Part shown: piece by piece, positions 17,388 through 26,322 of the stretch
Layout: every line of letters begins with the position of its first letter
How positions within the stretch are numbered: the stretch's first letter is position 1
Source: Scytolyngbya sp. HA4215-MV1
GTDB taxonomy: Bacteria; Cyanobacteriota; Cyanobacteriia; Leptolyngbyales; Leptolyngbyaceae
Assembly (NCBI GenBank): GCA_019359045.1
Contig: JAHHIA010000001.1
Location: 766,299-830,298 of the forward strand
DNA length: 64,000 bases
Reading direction: 5' to 3'
Program-made: the position numbers and the translations under genes
The notes under the pieces: model-generated
Told to the model about the DNA's origin: nothing
What the model saw: only the letters and a program-made list of their open reading frames with translations
Databases searched by the model: none

Positions 17388-18599
17388 TTAGTCTGAACTG
17401 GTAGCAACGGGTTGAGGTTGAAAGCAGATATTGGCTTGCTTGAACCGCTGCAAAGCTTCTCCGAGCCGATCGCATTCTGCAATGAGGCTAATTCGTACAT
17501 AGCCTTCACCGCCACTGCCAAAGGCATTGCCCGGAGTGACTACGACGCCTGTTTGTTGCAAGACGGAAAGGGCAAAATCAGTAGAACCAACCCCTGGTGG
17601 ACAAGGCACCCAGAGATACATGGTGGCTTCAGTCTTTGGAATCGACCAACCTAGCTCTCCTAACCCTTGAATCAAAAAATCTCGACGAGTGCGATACCGT
17701 GCTTGCACTTCATGCAAATAGACATCCGGCAGTTGCAATGCTTTTTCTGCTGCCGACTGTAATGCTGAAAAGATGCCGTAGTCCAGATTGGTCTTTAGCG
17801 TCCGCAGCCCTTGAATAATATGGCGATTGCCGACGACAAACCCGACCCGCCAACCTGCCATATTATAGGTTTTGGAGAGGGTATGAAACTCGACTCCAAT
17901 CTCTTTAGCGCCAGGAATCTCCAGCAAGCTAGTAGGCTGGTAGCCATCGAATGCCAATTCCGCGTAACAAAGGTCATGCACCAGAATAATTTCGTAGTGA
18001 CGGGCAAAAGCAACGATTTCTTCAAAAAACTCGCGGGGTGCAGTCGCAGCGGTTGGGTTACTGGGGTAATTGAAGTAGAGGATTTTGGCTTCACGGGCGA
18101 TCGCTTCTGGAATCGCCGACACATCGATCAACCAATGATTTTCGGGCTTCAAAATCAGGCTATGGATTCTGGCACCTGCAATTAAGGGACCCCGAAAATG
18201 GGCAGGATACGCCGGGCTGGGCACCAGTACCAGATCTCCTGGATTGATATAAGCTAAGGCCAGGTGAGTTAAACCCTCTTTTGATCCCAACAGCGGCAAG
18301 GCTTCTGCCTCTGGGTCAAGGTCTACACTGTAGCGACGATGATACCAATTAGTAATGGCACGACGAAAGCTGGCAGTGCCTTCAAACGGAGGATAGCCGT
18401 GATTGGCAGGGTCTTGCAACGCGATCTTGGCAGCATCGACAACCGGCTGTGGGGTTGCCCCATCGGGGTTGCCCATGCCCAGGTCGATCAGATCGAGCCC
18501 TTGTTCCCGTGCTCTGGCTTTCAGTTCATCCAGACGGGCAAATACATAAGGGGGCAGGGTGCGTAAGCGATCGGCAGGGGTGATCCAGTCTAAACTCAT
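17388..18599 (-). CDS. PLP-dependent class I/II aminotransferase (aspartate/LL-DAP/alanine type)
   Basis: This 403-residue fold-type I aminotransferase carries the PLP lysine in FHTLSKTYNMAGWR. Other signatures are DLGMGNPDGATP, NYPSNPTAATA (the substrate-facing asparagine), VHDLCYAEL (the PLP-ring aspartate) and the C-terminal FGSGGEGYVRISL (the carboxylate-binding arginine). It groups with the DapL/AlaC-like enzymes annotated as aspartate or LL-diaminopimelate aminotransferase in cyanobacteria; the true substrate cannot be told from sequence alone. Its ATG overlaps the stop codon of the upstream alcohol-dehydrogenase gene by 4 nt (ATGA), so the two are translationally coupled. Confidence 0.85.
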   Translation of the reverse strand: MSLDWITPADRLRTLPPYVFARLDELKARAREQGLDLIDLGMGNPDGATPQPVVDAAKIALQDPANHGYPPFEGTASFRRAITNWYHRRYSVDLDPEAEALPLLGSKEGLTHLALAYINPGDLVLVPSPAYPAHFRGPLIAGARIHSLILKPENHWLIDVSAIPEAIAREAKILYFNYPSNPTAATAPREFFEEIVAFARHYEIILVHDLCYAELAFDGYQPTSLLEIPGAKEIGVEFHTLSKTYNMAGWRVGFVVGNRHIIQGLRTLKTNLDYGIFSALQSAAEKALQLPDVYLHEVQARYRTRRDFLIQGLGELGWSIPKTEATMYLWVPCPPGVGSTDFALSVLQQTGVVVTPGNAFGSGGEGYVRISLIAECDRLGEALQRFKQANICFQPQPVATSSD

Positions 18600-19825
18600 G
18601 ATTGCACTTCTCCAAAGGGATGAAGGATAGGGGAGGAAGGAGGAAGTGCTTCCGGTTCCTGGCTCCTGCTCCCTGCCTCCTGAATTTTCATGGGTTGACA
18701 GGGCGCAGTCGTTGAGATCATCGCCGCCATCAATTGAGTGGGTTCCACTTTGAAGGGCAAGCGGTGAATATCAGAGTGAGGATTACAAGCAATTTCGGCG
18801 GCTTGTTGCAAATCAGCGATCGAAATCTCCGACAGCCCCAGTTCAGCCAGGTTTTTAGGCAAACCGATCTCACTATAAAACTTGAGTAACTGTTGGCGGG
18901 CAGTGGTTGCCAGCCCGTTGCCTTGAACCATTTCTTCTAATCGCAACTGCACCAAAATGCCGTAAGCAACTTTCTCGCCATGCAACATCTCATGGCTGGC
19001 TGGCAGGTGGGTCAAACCGTTATGAACGGCATGAGCCGCAACTGTGCGACATTGCGCGCCTCCCAGTCCACCAATCATACCTGCCATTAGGACACAGGCA
19101 TCCACCACTTCCCGCCAAATGGGGCTACCAGGTTGTTGTAGGGCTGCCAGCGACTTTTGTAGCAAAATATCGCGCAAGACTCTAGCTTGCTGAACGGCAG
19201 CAATCATCAGTGTTTGCTCAGAATGTCCACTGCTAACGGATGCTTCGTACCATTTGGCGATCGCATCCCCAATGCCTGCCTTCAAGGTACGGAGGGGCGC
19301 AGTCTGAATCAGGCGATAATCTAGAACGAGCAAATCTGGACAATGTGCCAATGCCACGTCATAAAGAAATCCACCCTGGTCAGAATAAATATTGGCAAGC
19401 GCAGTCCAGGCAGCACAGGTTGCGCCGGAGGTTGGTATGGTGACGATTGGCAACTGAAGTTGATGTGCCAACAGCTTAGCTGCATCCAGAGCTTTGCCAC
19501 CCCCGACTCCAATTACCCAATCGGCTTGATGGTCTGCTGCTGCCTGCCGCAACGCTGCCAATCCAGCTTCGCTACAATCCTGTCCATAGGTTGCCTGGGC
19601 GGGCTGTCGTCCCTGGGTTTGCAAAATGGGTAACAATTGCGATCGCACGAGCGGTTGGGTCTTGCTTCCAGAAACCAGCAAAGGTCGCTGACCTAAATGG
19701 GCGATCGCACTGCCCATCTCTGCGAGTATGCCTTCTCCTCGGATCACTCGGGCGGGAGCGATTGTCAAACACAAGAAGGGACTGACAGAAGAATCTGGCA
19801 AATCAGATAGGGTGAGATCAGGCAT
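18596..19825 (-). CDS. Iron-containing alcohol dehydrogenase family protein (GldA-like)
   Basis: This 409-residue member of the Fe-ADH/glycerol dehydrogenase superfamily would act as an NAD(P)-dependent alcohol or polyol dehydrogenase. Visible are the dinucleotide motif VIGVGGGKALDAAK, IPTSGATCAAWTAL, and metal-ligand regions GIGDAIAKWYEA (aspartate) and NGLTHLPASHEMLHGEKV (histidines). The core ends near residue 375. The last 30 residues (IQEAGSRSQEPEALPPSSP and on) are encoded by a purine-rich tandem-repeat-like stretch and look like a non-conserved tail. It is the first gene of a two-gene operon with the aminotransferase, overlapping it by 4 nt. Confidence 0.82.
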   Translation of the reverse strand: MPDLTLSDLPDSSVSPFLCLTIAPARVIRGEGILAEMGSAIAHLGQRPLLVSGSKTQPLVRSQLLPILQTQGRQPAQATYGQDCSEAGLAALRQAAADHQADWVIGVGGGKALDAAKLLAHQLQLPIVTIPTSGATCAAWTALANIYSDQGGFLYDVALAHCPDLLVLDYRLIQTAPLRTLKAGIGDAIAKWYEASVSSGHSEQTLMIAAVQQARVLRDILLQKSLAALQQPGSPIWREVVDACVLMAGMIGGLGGAQCRTVAAHAVHNGLTHLPASHEMLHGEKVAYGILVQLRLEEMVQGNGLATTARQQLLKFYSEIGLPKNLAELGLSEISIADLQQAAEIACNPHSDIHRLPFKVEPTQLMAAMISTTAPCQPMKIQEAGSRSQEPEALPPSSPILHPFGEVQS

Positions 19826-19965
19826 AGCAGAATGAAAGATAGAAGAAACTAAAAATGCGAAATTGTGAATTAAAAACTGAAGTTTAATGCAGCACTCTAC
19901 CCCAGTTTTTAACTTCCCTACTTCAATTTTGCATTTTTAACTTTTGATTGGGTCGGTTTTGTTGC

Positions 19966-20484
19966 CTAAGTTGCAACTTTGGACAACCGATCTAGATTTT
20001 TTTGATTGATCTGAACCTTCATTTGGTTATCTTCTCGCTGTGCTAGCGATCGCTTAACTTCCCCCAACACCAATGGTTCAGAAAGCCCCGGCTTGGGATG
20101 AACAATCGTGCGGGCACGCACTGTCATATATCCCTGCCCTGCATTCAATCGACCATAGGAAAAAACCTTATTGGCAGCTTGCCGTAAGGTGGCATCCAAT
20201 TCAGTCGCGGTAATGGGAGCTGACACTGCGATGACTACGGTATCGGATCCTGTGTCATACACCGTGGTGTAGTGCCCTGCGCCTGGTATGTTGGGGGTCG
20301 TATACAGCCCCAATCCCAATCCAAAGGTGCCCGTGGTTAAAACCAGCATGAAGCCTGTAACACCCACCAATCGAAACCGGGCTCCCCATTTCAAGAGAAA
20401 TGCCAGTGCAGCCAATCCAGCAAAACCGATCGTGGCAATTCCCATCCACTTGGCAGCCGTGATCAGGTCAGCAGTCGTTATCAT
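19966..20484 (-). CDS. ycf51: Ycf51 family protein
   Basis: This 172-residue protein belongs to the Ycf51 family, conserved in cyanobacteria and some algal plastids, function unknown. It has two hydrophobic segments (about residues 14-31 and 39-60; IGFAGLAALAFLLKWG and LVGVTGFMLVLTTGTFGLGL) and a soluble C-terminal half with VYDTGSDTVVIAVSAPITAT and GYMTVRARTIVHPKPGLSEP. The ATG at 20484 is taken rather than the upstream in-frame start at 20517, which would overlap sufU. It follows sufU by 16 nt, suggesting co-transcription. Confidence 0.82.
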   Translation of the reverse strand: MITTADLITAAKWMGIATIGFAGLAALAFLLKWGARFRLVGVTGFMLVLTTGTFGLGLGLYTTPNIPGAGHYTTVYDTGSDTVVIAVSAPITATELDATLRQAANKVFSYGRLNAGQGYMTVRARTIVHPKPGLSEPLVLGEVKRSLAQREDNQMKVQINQKNLDRLSKVAT

Positions 20485-20500
20485 TAGCCATTCCTCAATT

Positions 20501-20971
20501 TCATTCGTTACTGACAAATCCGGTGGGTTGCGAACTACCTGGGAGTTCTAGTGCTGCTTTTAACGTATGCCAGGTGAGCGTAGCGCATTTAATCCGCACC
20601 GGAAATTGAGAAACTCCCTGCATGACGTTGAGTTTCCGCAATTCGGTCGGAAACTCGGCTTCTCCCTTCATCATACTTTGGAAACGGTGCACCATTTCTA
20701 GGGCTTCGTCGATGCTTTTTCCTCGCAAAGCTTCTGCCATGAGATCCGCAGACGCCATGGCGATCGCACACCCTTCGCCTTCAAACTTGATATCTGCAAT
20801 CGTATTGTGGGTCTCATCCAATTGCAGCGTTAGTTCTATCGTGTCTCCGCAGGAAGGGTTATGCCCTTTCTGCAATCGATGCACCGGGTCAGTTTTGCCC
20901 CGATGACGTGGCTTTTTGTATCGCTCCAGGATGACCTGTTGATACAGATCTCGCAGGTTGCCCAAGGTCAT
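20501..20971 (-). CDS. sufU: SufU-type iron-sulfur cluster assembly protein
   Basis: This 156-residue protein of the IscU/SufU family has the three cluster/zinc-ligand cysteines C41, C68 and C129 and the conserved aspartate D43 in NPSCGDTIEL. The insertion between the second and third cysteines (about residues 95-118, HRFQSMMKGEAEFP) marks it as SufU-type rather than IscU. SufU proteins act with the SufS desulfurase as a zinc-dependent sulfur acceptor. No other suf gene is in the window. It is followed 16 nt later by ycf51 on the same strand. Confidence 0.88.
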   Translation of the reverse strand: MTLGNLRDLYQQVILERYKKPRHRGKTDPVHRLQKGHNPSCGDTIELTLQLDETHNTIADIKFEGEGCAIAMASADLMAEALRGKSIDEALEMVHRFQSMMKGEAEFPTELRKLNVMQGVSQFPVRIKCATLTWHTLKAALELPGSSQPTGFVSNE

Positions 20972-21146
20972 GAGTGAAAAGGTATGAAACAGTTTGTATC
21001 CTTTTCAATCCTATCAGGCCTCTTCTCGTCCCTGTGAATTCAAGGCGATCGGTTTCCCAATTTCTCCCGATGGGAAGATTAGACGGTCGCCCTTAGACTG
21101 GATGGTGATTCTCTCAATGCACTGTAGATAGTGCTTCTAAAAAACA

Positions 21147-21213
21147 CAGGAGTCAGAATCATAGAGCCTTTTGAATCCTGTATTCTGACTCCCGATTCCT
21201 GACTCCTAACCCC
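21147..21213. repeat. Hairpin-forming repeat built of GGAGTCAG-like heptamers
   Basis: GGAGTCAGAAT (21149-21159) and its exact reverse complement ATTCTGACTCC (21182-21192) form an 11-bp stem with a 22-nt loop, followed by a second ATTCCTGACTCCTAA run. The sequence type (AGGAGTCAG... tandem variants) recurs near 18640-18690 and 47795-47880 and is typical of cyanobacterial short tandemly repeated repetitive sequences. It lies just after the glycosyltransferase stop codon and could also act as its terminator. Confidence 0.5.
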
Positions 21214-21220
21214 TGAATAC

Positions 21221-22261
21221 TCAAACCAGGTTCTGGGCGTTACTGCCTTCTGGCTCATCCGACTCCACCACCTCGCGGACGCGATAAATCGGTCTGCCCT
21301 GAGATTCGTGATAGGTACGCATCGAAACTTCTGCCAGTAACCCAAAGCAGAAAAGCTGAACCCCAGTCAACAACAACACCACTGCCAGAACGAGCAGGGG
21401 ACGGTTGCCAATACTCACGCCTGTGACAATTTTGAGATAGGTCAGATAAAGCCCTAACCCAACGCCTAAAATTAGCGCCAATAGCCCCAACAGACCGAAG
21501 ACATGCATCGGACGAGTCAGGAACTTGCGCATAAATGATACCGTCAGGAGATCCATCACTACCCGAAAGGTCCGATCTAAACCATACTTGCTCTGCCCAA
21601 ACTGACGAGCTTTATGATTGACTGGCACTTCTGTAATTCTGGCACCTTCAATAAATGCTAAAGCGGGCAAAAATCGGTGCAGTTCCCCATAGAGATTCAT
21701 ATCTGCGACCAATTCAGAGCGATAGGCTTTGAGGGAACAGCCGTAATCGTGTAGTTTGACCTCGGTGACTTTACCAATCAACCAGTTCGCAATCTTAGAG
21801 GGAAGTAACCGAGTCAGGGCTGCATCTTGTCGATGCTTGCGCCAACCGCTGACCAGATCGTAGCCTTCATCTAGCTTGGCAATTAACATCGGGATGTCAG
21901 CGGGATCATTTTGTAGGTCACCATCTAGGGTAACCATGATTTTCCCAGTCGCGTGTTTAAAGCCGGCTGCCATCGCGGCTGTTTGCCCATAGTTGCGCCG
22001 CAAAATCACTGCTCGCAGCTTCGGCTGGGTTTTTGCCATTTGTTTGAGCAACTCGGTTGAGCCGTCTCTGGAGCCATCGTCTACGCAAATTAACTCGTAG
22101 TCGATTTGGTGAGGAGTGAGTGCGGCAGCGATCGCCTCAACCAGATGAGGCAGACTCTCTACCTCATTGTGGATGGGGACAATGACAGATAACTGGGGTC
22201 TATGACCAGACCGAGAAAGGGGTTGCGTCATCGAGCGATTGTGAGATAAGGAAGTGCTCAT
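21221..22261 (-). CDS. Family 2 glycosyltransferase with two C-terminal membrane segments (GtrB/DPM1-like)
   Basis: This 346-residue enzyme would move a sugar from a nucleotide sugar to undecaprenyl phosphate at the cytoplasmic face of the membrane. The GT-A fold starts with LSVIVPIHNEVESLPHLVEA; the nucleotide-binding aspartates are in CVDDGSRDGST, the DXD-like motif is TLDGDLQND, and GWRKHRQDAALTRLLPSK plus DYGCSLKAYR are standard for the GtrB/DPM1 subgroup. Two membrane helices lie near the C-terminus (about 249-272 and 282-305). The gene is monocistronic, flanked by repeats. Confidence 0.88.
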   Translation of the reverse strand: MSTSLSHNRSMTQPLSRSGHRPQLSVIVPIHNEVESLPHLVEAIAAALTPHQIDYELICVDDGSRDGSTELLKQMAKTQPKLRAVILRRNYGQTAAMAAGFKHATGKIMVTLDGDLQNDPADIPMLIAKLDEGYDLVSGWRKHRQDAALTRLLPSKIANWLIGKVTEVKLHDYGCSLKAYRSELVADMNLYGELHRFLPALAFIEGARITEVPVNHKARQFGQSKYGLDRTFRVVMDLLTVSFMRKFLTRPMHVFGLLGLLALILGVGLGLYLTYLKIVTGVSIGNRPLLVLAVVLLLTGVQLFCFGLLAEVSMRTYHESQGRPIYRVREVVESDEPEGSNAQNLV

Positions 22262-22414
22262 GCTGAAGGTTACTCTATTTTCTCAGGTCTCAGGTCTGGT
22301 GAATATGGCTACTGCAATCTATCTAAACCTATACAAGGATGGTTGTCTCGTATTCTATCGAGCCAGCTTGGCTGACTTCACAAAAACTTTAGTATCTTGA
22401 AGGCAGAGCACGTA

Positions 22415-23101
22415 TTATTCTGCGTGCAGAGGCTTATAGCTGGCAATTACTCGTCCAGCTCCCCGCACTTGCCGATAATAGGTCTGACTAACGCGATCGC
22501 CCTGTTCAGATAGCACATCGATGCCGATTCCATTTCGTCCTTGATCTTTGCCAGAACTGTGAATATAGCGCGTCTCTCCCAAATATAGCCCTACATGAGT
22601 GGCTTTTTGAGGCGGTCCAAAAAACACCAGATCGCCCGGTCGTAGGTCTGCTAAATCAATTCCTTGCACAAACGCTTCTTGCTGGTAAGCATCTCGTGGC
22701 AACCAGATGCCAACGGAGGCAAAGGCTGTTTGCATCAGCCCAGAACAATCGTAGTTGGGTCCCACGGTGCCGCCCCAAAGATATTGGTTTGGCAGTGCCA
22801 TTGCCTGTTGGGTAAAGGCGATCACCTCTGGCACTCTTTGACGAATTTCTGCTTCGCTCAAAACGGTCGGATGGTAAGGCGTTGCAGCGATTTTGCGTTG
22901 GTTCCAATCTGCTGGTGATAACCAACCGGGATAGTCGTCTTCGCATAGGCAAACGGCGATCGCGGACTCATCCGGTGGTTGCAGGATATCGGCGATCGCT
23001 GGAAGCTGTCTTAGATAGCGTCCGGCATGAGCCTGGGTGACCAGTCCTTCCAGCGCGGGTGATTTGTAGAGGTTGATGGCGTGGGGGAGACGGTATTGCA
23101 T
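22415..23101 (-). CDS. NlpC/P60 cell-wall peptidase with N-terminal SH3-like domain
   Basis: This 228-residue protein is a C40-family cysteine peptidase, likely cutting the gamma-D-Glu-diaminopimelate bond in peptidoglycan peptides. The C-terminal NlpC/P60 domain (about 100-225) has the catalytic cysteine in PNYDCSGLMQTAF and the histidine in KATHVGLYLG, with a third polar residue expected in RYIHSS. The N-terminal 90 residues resemble the bacterial SH3b domain seen in the Anabaena AvPCP structure; the total length also matches. I use the ATG at 23101 (MQYRLPHAINLYKS); the frame extends to 23218, but that addition is not family-like. Confidence 0.85.
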   Translation of the reverse strand: MQYRLPHAINLYKSPALEGLVTQAHAGRYLRQLPAIADILQPPDESAIAVCLCEDDYPGWLSPADWNQRKIAATPYHPTVLSEAEIRQRVPEVIAFTQQAMALPNQYLWGGTVGPNYDCSGLMQTAFASVGIWLPRDAYQQEAFVQGIDLADLRPGDLVFFGPPQKATHVGLYLGETRYIHSSGKDQGRNGIGIDVLSEQGDRVSQTYYRQVRGAGRVIASYKPLHAE

Positions 23102-23432
23102 GGGGAGTGAGGGATTACTACTCGTTACTGAAGCCAAAATCTTCAATTCTTGACATTTGCTATCAATAATCGGTCTGATTTTGAACTTCTCATGAGGGGA
23201 ATTTAAATTTTCTTGCATCGATCTAGAATCGCCAGAAGGGTGAAACCTAGACTTTTACTTGAGTTTCTCAAAGCTATTGGGATGCAGTAGCTCGGATGAA
23301 GTAAGTAAGTTTTTTGAGGTTTGACAGGCTAAGATTGACCTTTCTTTGATCAGGTCGCATCTATTCACCTCTATTGGTTTGCATGGTGTCCGTCATATTT
23401 AAATTTCCTGTTCTTCGTCATAGGTGTTCGTC

Positions 23433-24923
23433 ATGCCAGGGACCCAAGTTTTAAGCGATCCTGTTGCCAATTCGATTGCTTCAATGCGTAACCTGATCCA
23501 GGATGCTTGCGATCAGGACGCAGTTGCACTCTACCTCCAAGTAGGGCACCCTCCTTTTTATCGCATTCATGGCAAGTTAATTCCTCAAAAACATCTTCCT
23601 ATCCTGACACCGGAGTCATTTAGTCAGTATTTGCAAGAAATTTTGCTGCCGCCCCAGCTAAAGCAATATGCTTTGGAGCATAAATTGGATACTGATGTCC
23701 GGATTCCCGGGTTTATGCAAGGGCGCATTCACTGTGGTCCCACTGCCCATGGCACCCAAGCTATGAGTTTGCAGGCAATTTCCTTGGACGGTCCCAGTCG
23801 CGAAGTTCATATGCAGGGGACTGTCCGTGCCATGGTGGAAGATGCCTTTAAGCAAAAAGCATCCGATATCCATTTGCAAGTGGGTGACCCTCCCCGATTT
23901 CGTATTCAGGGGCGCATGGTGCATCAAGAAAATTATGGACGAGTCACCCTCCGCCAGTTTGATGAGTTTTTGCAGGAGATACTTTCTGCCGAACAGCAGG
24001 AGCAATTTCGCCTGCGGCAAGAAATGGATACGGCAGTGTTTTACGAGGGGTTGGTGCGGTGCCGGGTTAATTGTGCCCAGGCACTGATGGGGGGCACCAT
24101 GGTTTTGCGATTAATTTCGCTGGAAGTGCCGACGATTCAAAAAGTGGGCTTGCCTCATGTGCTGACCCACCTGGCCGAAGAGCGGCAGGGGTTGATTTTG
24201 GTAACGGGAGCGGTCAACTCTGGTAAATCGACGACGCTAGCAGCCATGATTCGCCATGTGAATGACCATCTGGATCGCAAAATTGTGACGATCGAGGACC
24301 CGATCGAGTATGTTCATACCTCCCATCAGTCGCTCATCACCCAACGCGAAGTTGGGCTACATACGCAGGAGTTTAAGGATGCTCTGAGAGCCGCTTTGCG
24401 CCAAGACCCAGATATCATCCTGATTGGAGAAATGCGCGATCGCGAAACGGTTGATACTGCTATCCGCGCTTCTCTCACTGGACACCTGGTATTGGGCACG
24501 TTGCATACGAAAGGTGCAGTAAATGCGGTCAAGCGCTTGCTCAATTTCTACACTCCTGAAGAGCAAGAAACCGTTCGACATCAAATTGTGGATGCGCTCC
24601 GTGCAGTCATTGCTCAGGTTCTGGTTCCAACAATGCAGGGAGGAAGAGTGGCAGCCTTGGAGATCATGCTCAACACATTGACGATTCGAGATTATTTCTA
24701 CAAAGGAGCGATCGATGAAATTCATCAGCTGATGGAGGAAGGTCAGGATGGCTCCCAAACCCTCAATCAGGCTTTATTTGATCTGTATGAAAGCAATATC
24801 ATTGCTCCGAACGAGGCTCTTGCAGCTTCACTCAGTCCAGAAGATCTACACTATATGCTCAAAAATGGCGTTCGCCGTTCCAGTCGTTCTGGGCTAATTG
24901 CTTCAGAATACTTTTCTCGCTAG
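23433..24923 (+). CDS. PilT-like secretion/twitching ATPase with duplicated N-terminal domain
   Basis: This hexameric-type pilus or secretion ATPase has 496 residues from the ATG at 23433 (a GTG at 23424 is also possible). PilT is normally about 350-370 residues. Here two copies of the PilT N-terminal PAS-like domain occur in tandem: about residues 10-120 (ALYLQVGHPPFYRIHGKL) and 130-230 (DIHLQVGDPPRFRIQGRM). The ATPase core follows with a Walker A GAVNSGKSTT instead of the usual GPTGSGKSTT, the Asp box TIEDPIEYVH, Walker B DIILIGEMRD and the His box GHLVLGTLHT. It stands apart from other pil genes. It may be a second PilT, as many cyanobacteria have. Confidence 0.82.
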   Translation: MPGTQVLSDPVANSIASMRNLIQDACDQDAVALYLQVGHPPFYRIHGKLIPQKHLPILTPESFSQYLQEILLPPQLKQYALEHKLDTDVRIPGFMQGRIHCGPTAHGTQAMSLQAISLDGPSREVHMQGTVRAMVEDAFKQKASDIHLQVGDPPRFRIQGRMVHQENYGRVTLRQFDEFLQEILSAEQQEQFRLRQEMDTAVFYEGLVRCRVNCAQALMGGTMVLRLISLEVPTIQKVGLPHVLTHLAEERQGLILVTGAVNSGKSTTLAAMIRHVNDHLDRKIVTIEDPIEYVHTSHQSLITQREVGLHTQEFKDALRAALRQDPDIILIGEMRDRETVDTAIRASLTGHLVLGTLHTKGAVNAVKRLLNFYTPEEQETVRHQIVDALRAVIAQVLVPTMQGGRVAALEIMLNTLTIRDYFYKGAIDEIHQLMEEGQDGSQTLNQALFDLYESNIIAPNEALAASLSPEDLHYMLKNGVRRSSRSGLIASEYFSR

Positions 24924-25112
24924 GACACATCCAGCTTGCCTCCGGACTCTCTCGCCAGTGGGATGTCACATCCCATGAAAAATTGGAAGCTAGCAATTGA
25001 GACAGGACTGGATGCTGAAAGCACGGCTTGACCTAGCCTGTATAGCCGGAAGAATCGAGATAAGGATGGGTTGTTCCCATTCGATGAATGAGGACTCAGA
25101 CGAAAGAGAGGG

Positions 25113-25141
25113 TTGACAAGAGGATCACAGTAAAATAAATG
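25113..25141 (+). promoter_or_regulatory. Candidate sigma-70-type promoter for rsfS
   Basis: TTGACA (25113-25118) is a perfect -35 box, followed after 17 nt by TAAATG (25136-25141) as a weak -10 box, about 100 nt upstream of the rsfS start. This is based on consensus matching only. Confidence 0.3.
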
Positions 25142-25238
25142 TTGTGATTTTTGCTCAACCCTTGTCGCTTTGGAATTCAATTGATTATCATGTCTGCTTC
25201 GGTTGCATCTTTAAATCAGAAAGGAATTCAAGCTTTTA

Positions 25239-25688
25239 ATGACAGAACCATCCCAAACAACCTCTTTTCCTTTACCCGTTTTGCCAAATGCTCGTCAGTC
25301 AGGTGCAGTTCAACCCAACTTGACAAGTGATACAGATTCGGGTTTACAACTGGCACTGACCGCAGCCCGCGCTAGTGACGATCGCAAGGGGAGTGAGATT
25401 ACTTTGCTCAAAGTATCTCAGGTCTCTTATTTAGCAGACTACTTTGTCATCGTGACAGGTTTTTCTAAAGCGCAGGTGCGGGCGATCGCTCGGGCTGTTG
25501 AAGAAAAGGTGGAAGAGCTTTGTCACCGTAGCCCCATCCGAGTTGAAGGACAAGGCGAGGGAAGCTGGATATTGCAAGACTACGGGGATGTCATTGTCCA
25601 TATCCTGATGCCTCAAGAGCGCGAATTTTATAATCTGGAAGCCTTTTGGGGACATGCTGAACGGATTGATTTTTTGGTAGACACTTAA
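25239..25688 (+). CDS. rsfS: Ribosomal silencing factor RsfS
   Basis: This 149-residue protein of the RsfS/Iojap family binds ribosomal protein uL14 and blocks subunit joining in starvation. The conserved core begins at about residue 40 (ALTAARASDDRKGSEITLL) and includes YLADYFVIVTGFSKAQVRAI, then GSWILQDYGDVIVHI, and EREFYNLEAFWGHAERID. The N-terminal 30 residues are a variable, Pro/Gln-rich extension. The CGLD27 gene follows on the same strand about 105 nt later, and a good TTGACA box lies upstream. Confidence 0.92.
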   Translation: MTEPSQTTSFPLPVLPNARQSGAVQPNLTSDTDSGLQLALTAARASDDRKGSEITLLKVSQVSYLADYFVIVTGFSKAQVRAIARAVEEKVEELCHRSPIRVEGQGEGSWILQDYGDVIVHILMPQEREFYNLEAFWGHAERIDFLVDT

Positions 25689-25793
25689 ACGGTGATCCCC
25701 GATCGTCCCTCCCCGATCGCCCGTCCTACAGGCATGAACTCTCATTTATACTATGAGGGGTTCGGTGTGTCGTTGGTCGCTGGTTCACCGCTC

Positions 25794-26291
25794 ATGAACT
25801 CTTCTACTTTCGTCTGTCCAGTTCCTGTTGAGCAACGTCCGATCAATGAATATCAGGACTTGAAATCCTCTTGGTTTTTTGGTTGGGCAACGCTGGATCG
25901 CAAACGCTATGTCATGCCCATGGTGTGGATTTGGGGGTTTAGCTGGATCGTTATGGGTCCCGTTGCGGCAGTGAGCTTTCCGCCGGATAAGGATTTGGGG
26001 CATTTTTTATTGAGTGGAGCCGCTGGCGCTAGCTTGTTGTTAGCACTTGTGTTGCTCAGGTTATACCTTGGCTGGGTTTATGTGTGCGATCGGTTACTCG
26101 ATGCCAACGTTTTCTATGAAGAATCAGGTTGGTATGATGGGCAAACTTGGACAAAACCCCCCGAAGTGCTGATGCAAGACCAGTTGATCGTCTCGCATCA
26201 GATCAAACCGATCTTTTCTCGATTGAGATATACATTTGGAGTACTCAGTTTGTGCTTTGTTTGTGGCATTTTGCTTTGGAATTTTGTGTAA
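25794..26291 (+). CDS. CGLD27/Ycf36 family membrane protein
   Basis: This 165-residue protein belongs to the CGLD27 (Ycf36) family, conserved in photosynthetic organisms, with no settled function. The N-terminal motif CPVPVEQRPINEYQDLKSSW is diagnostic, followed by FFGWATLDRKRYVMPM. Hydrophobic segments lie at about 45-65, 75-100 and 145-165. The ESGWYDGQTWTKPPEVLMQD block is also family-typical. In-frame ATGs lie upstream at 25692 and 25734; I chose 25794 because the motif begins just after it. Confidence 0.85.
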   Translation: MNSSTFVCPVPVEQRPINEYQDLKSSWFFGWATLDRKRYVMPMVWIWGFSWIVMGPVAAVSFPPDKDLGHFLLSGAAGASLLLALVLLRLYLGWVYVCDRLLDANVFYEESGWYDGQTWTKPPEVLMQDQLIVSHQIKPIFSRLRYTFGVLSLCFVCGILLWNFV

Positions 26292-26322
26292 TCCTGTCCC
26301 CTACAAGTGTTAGAGTCTTCCC

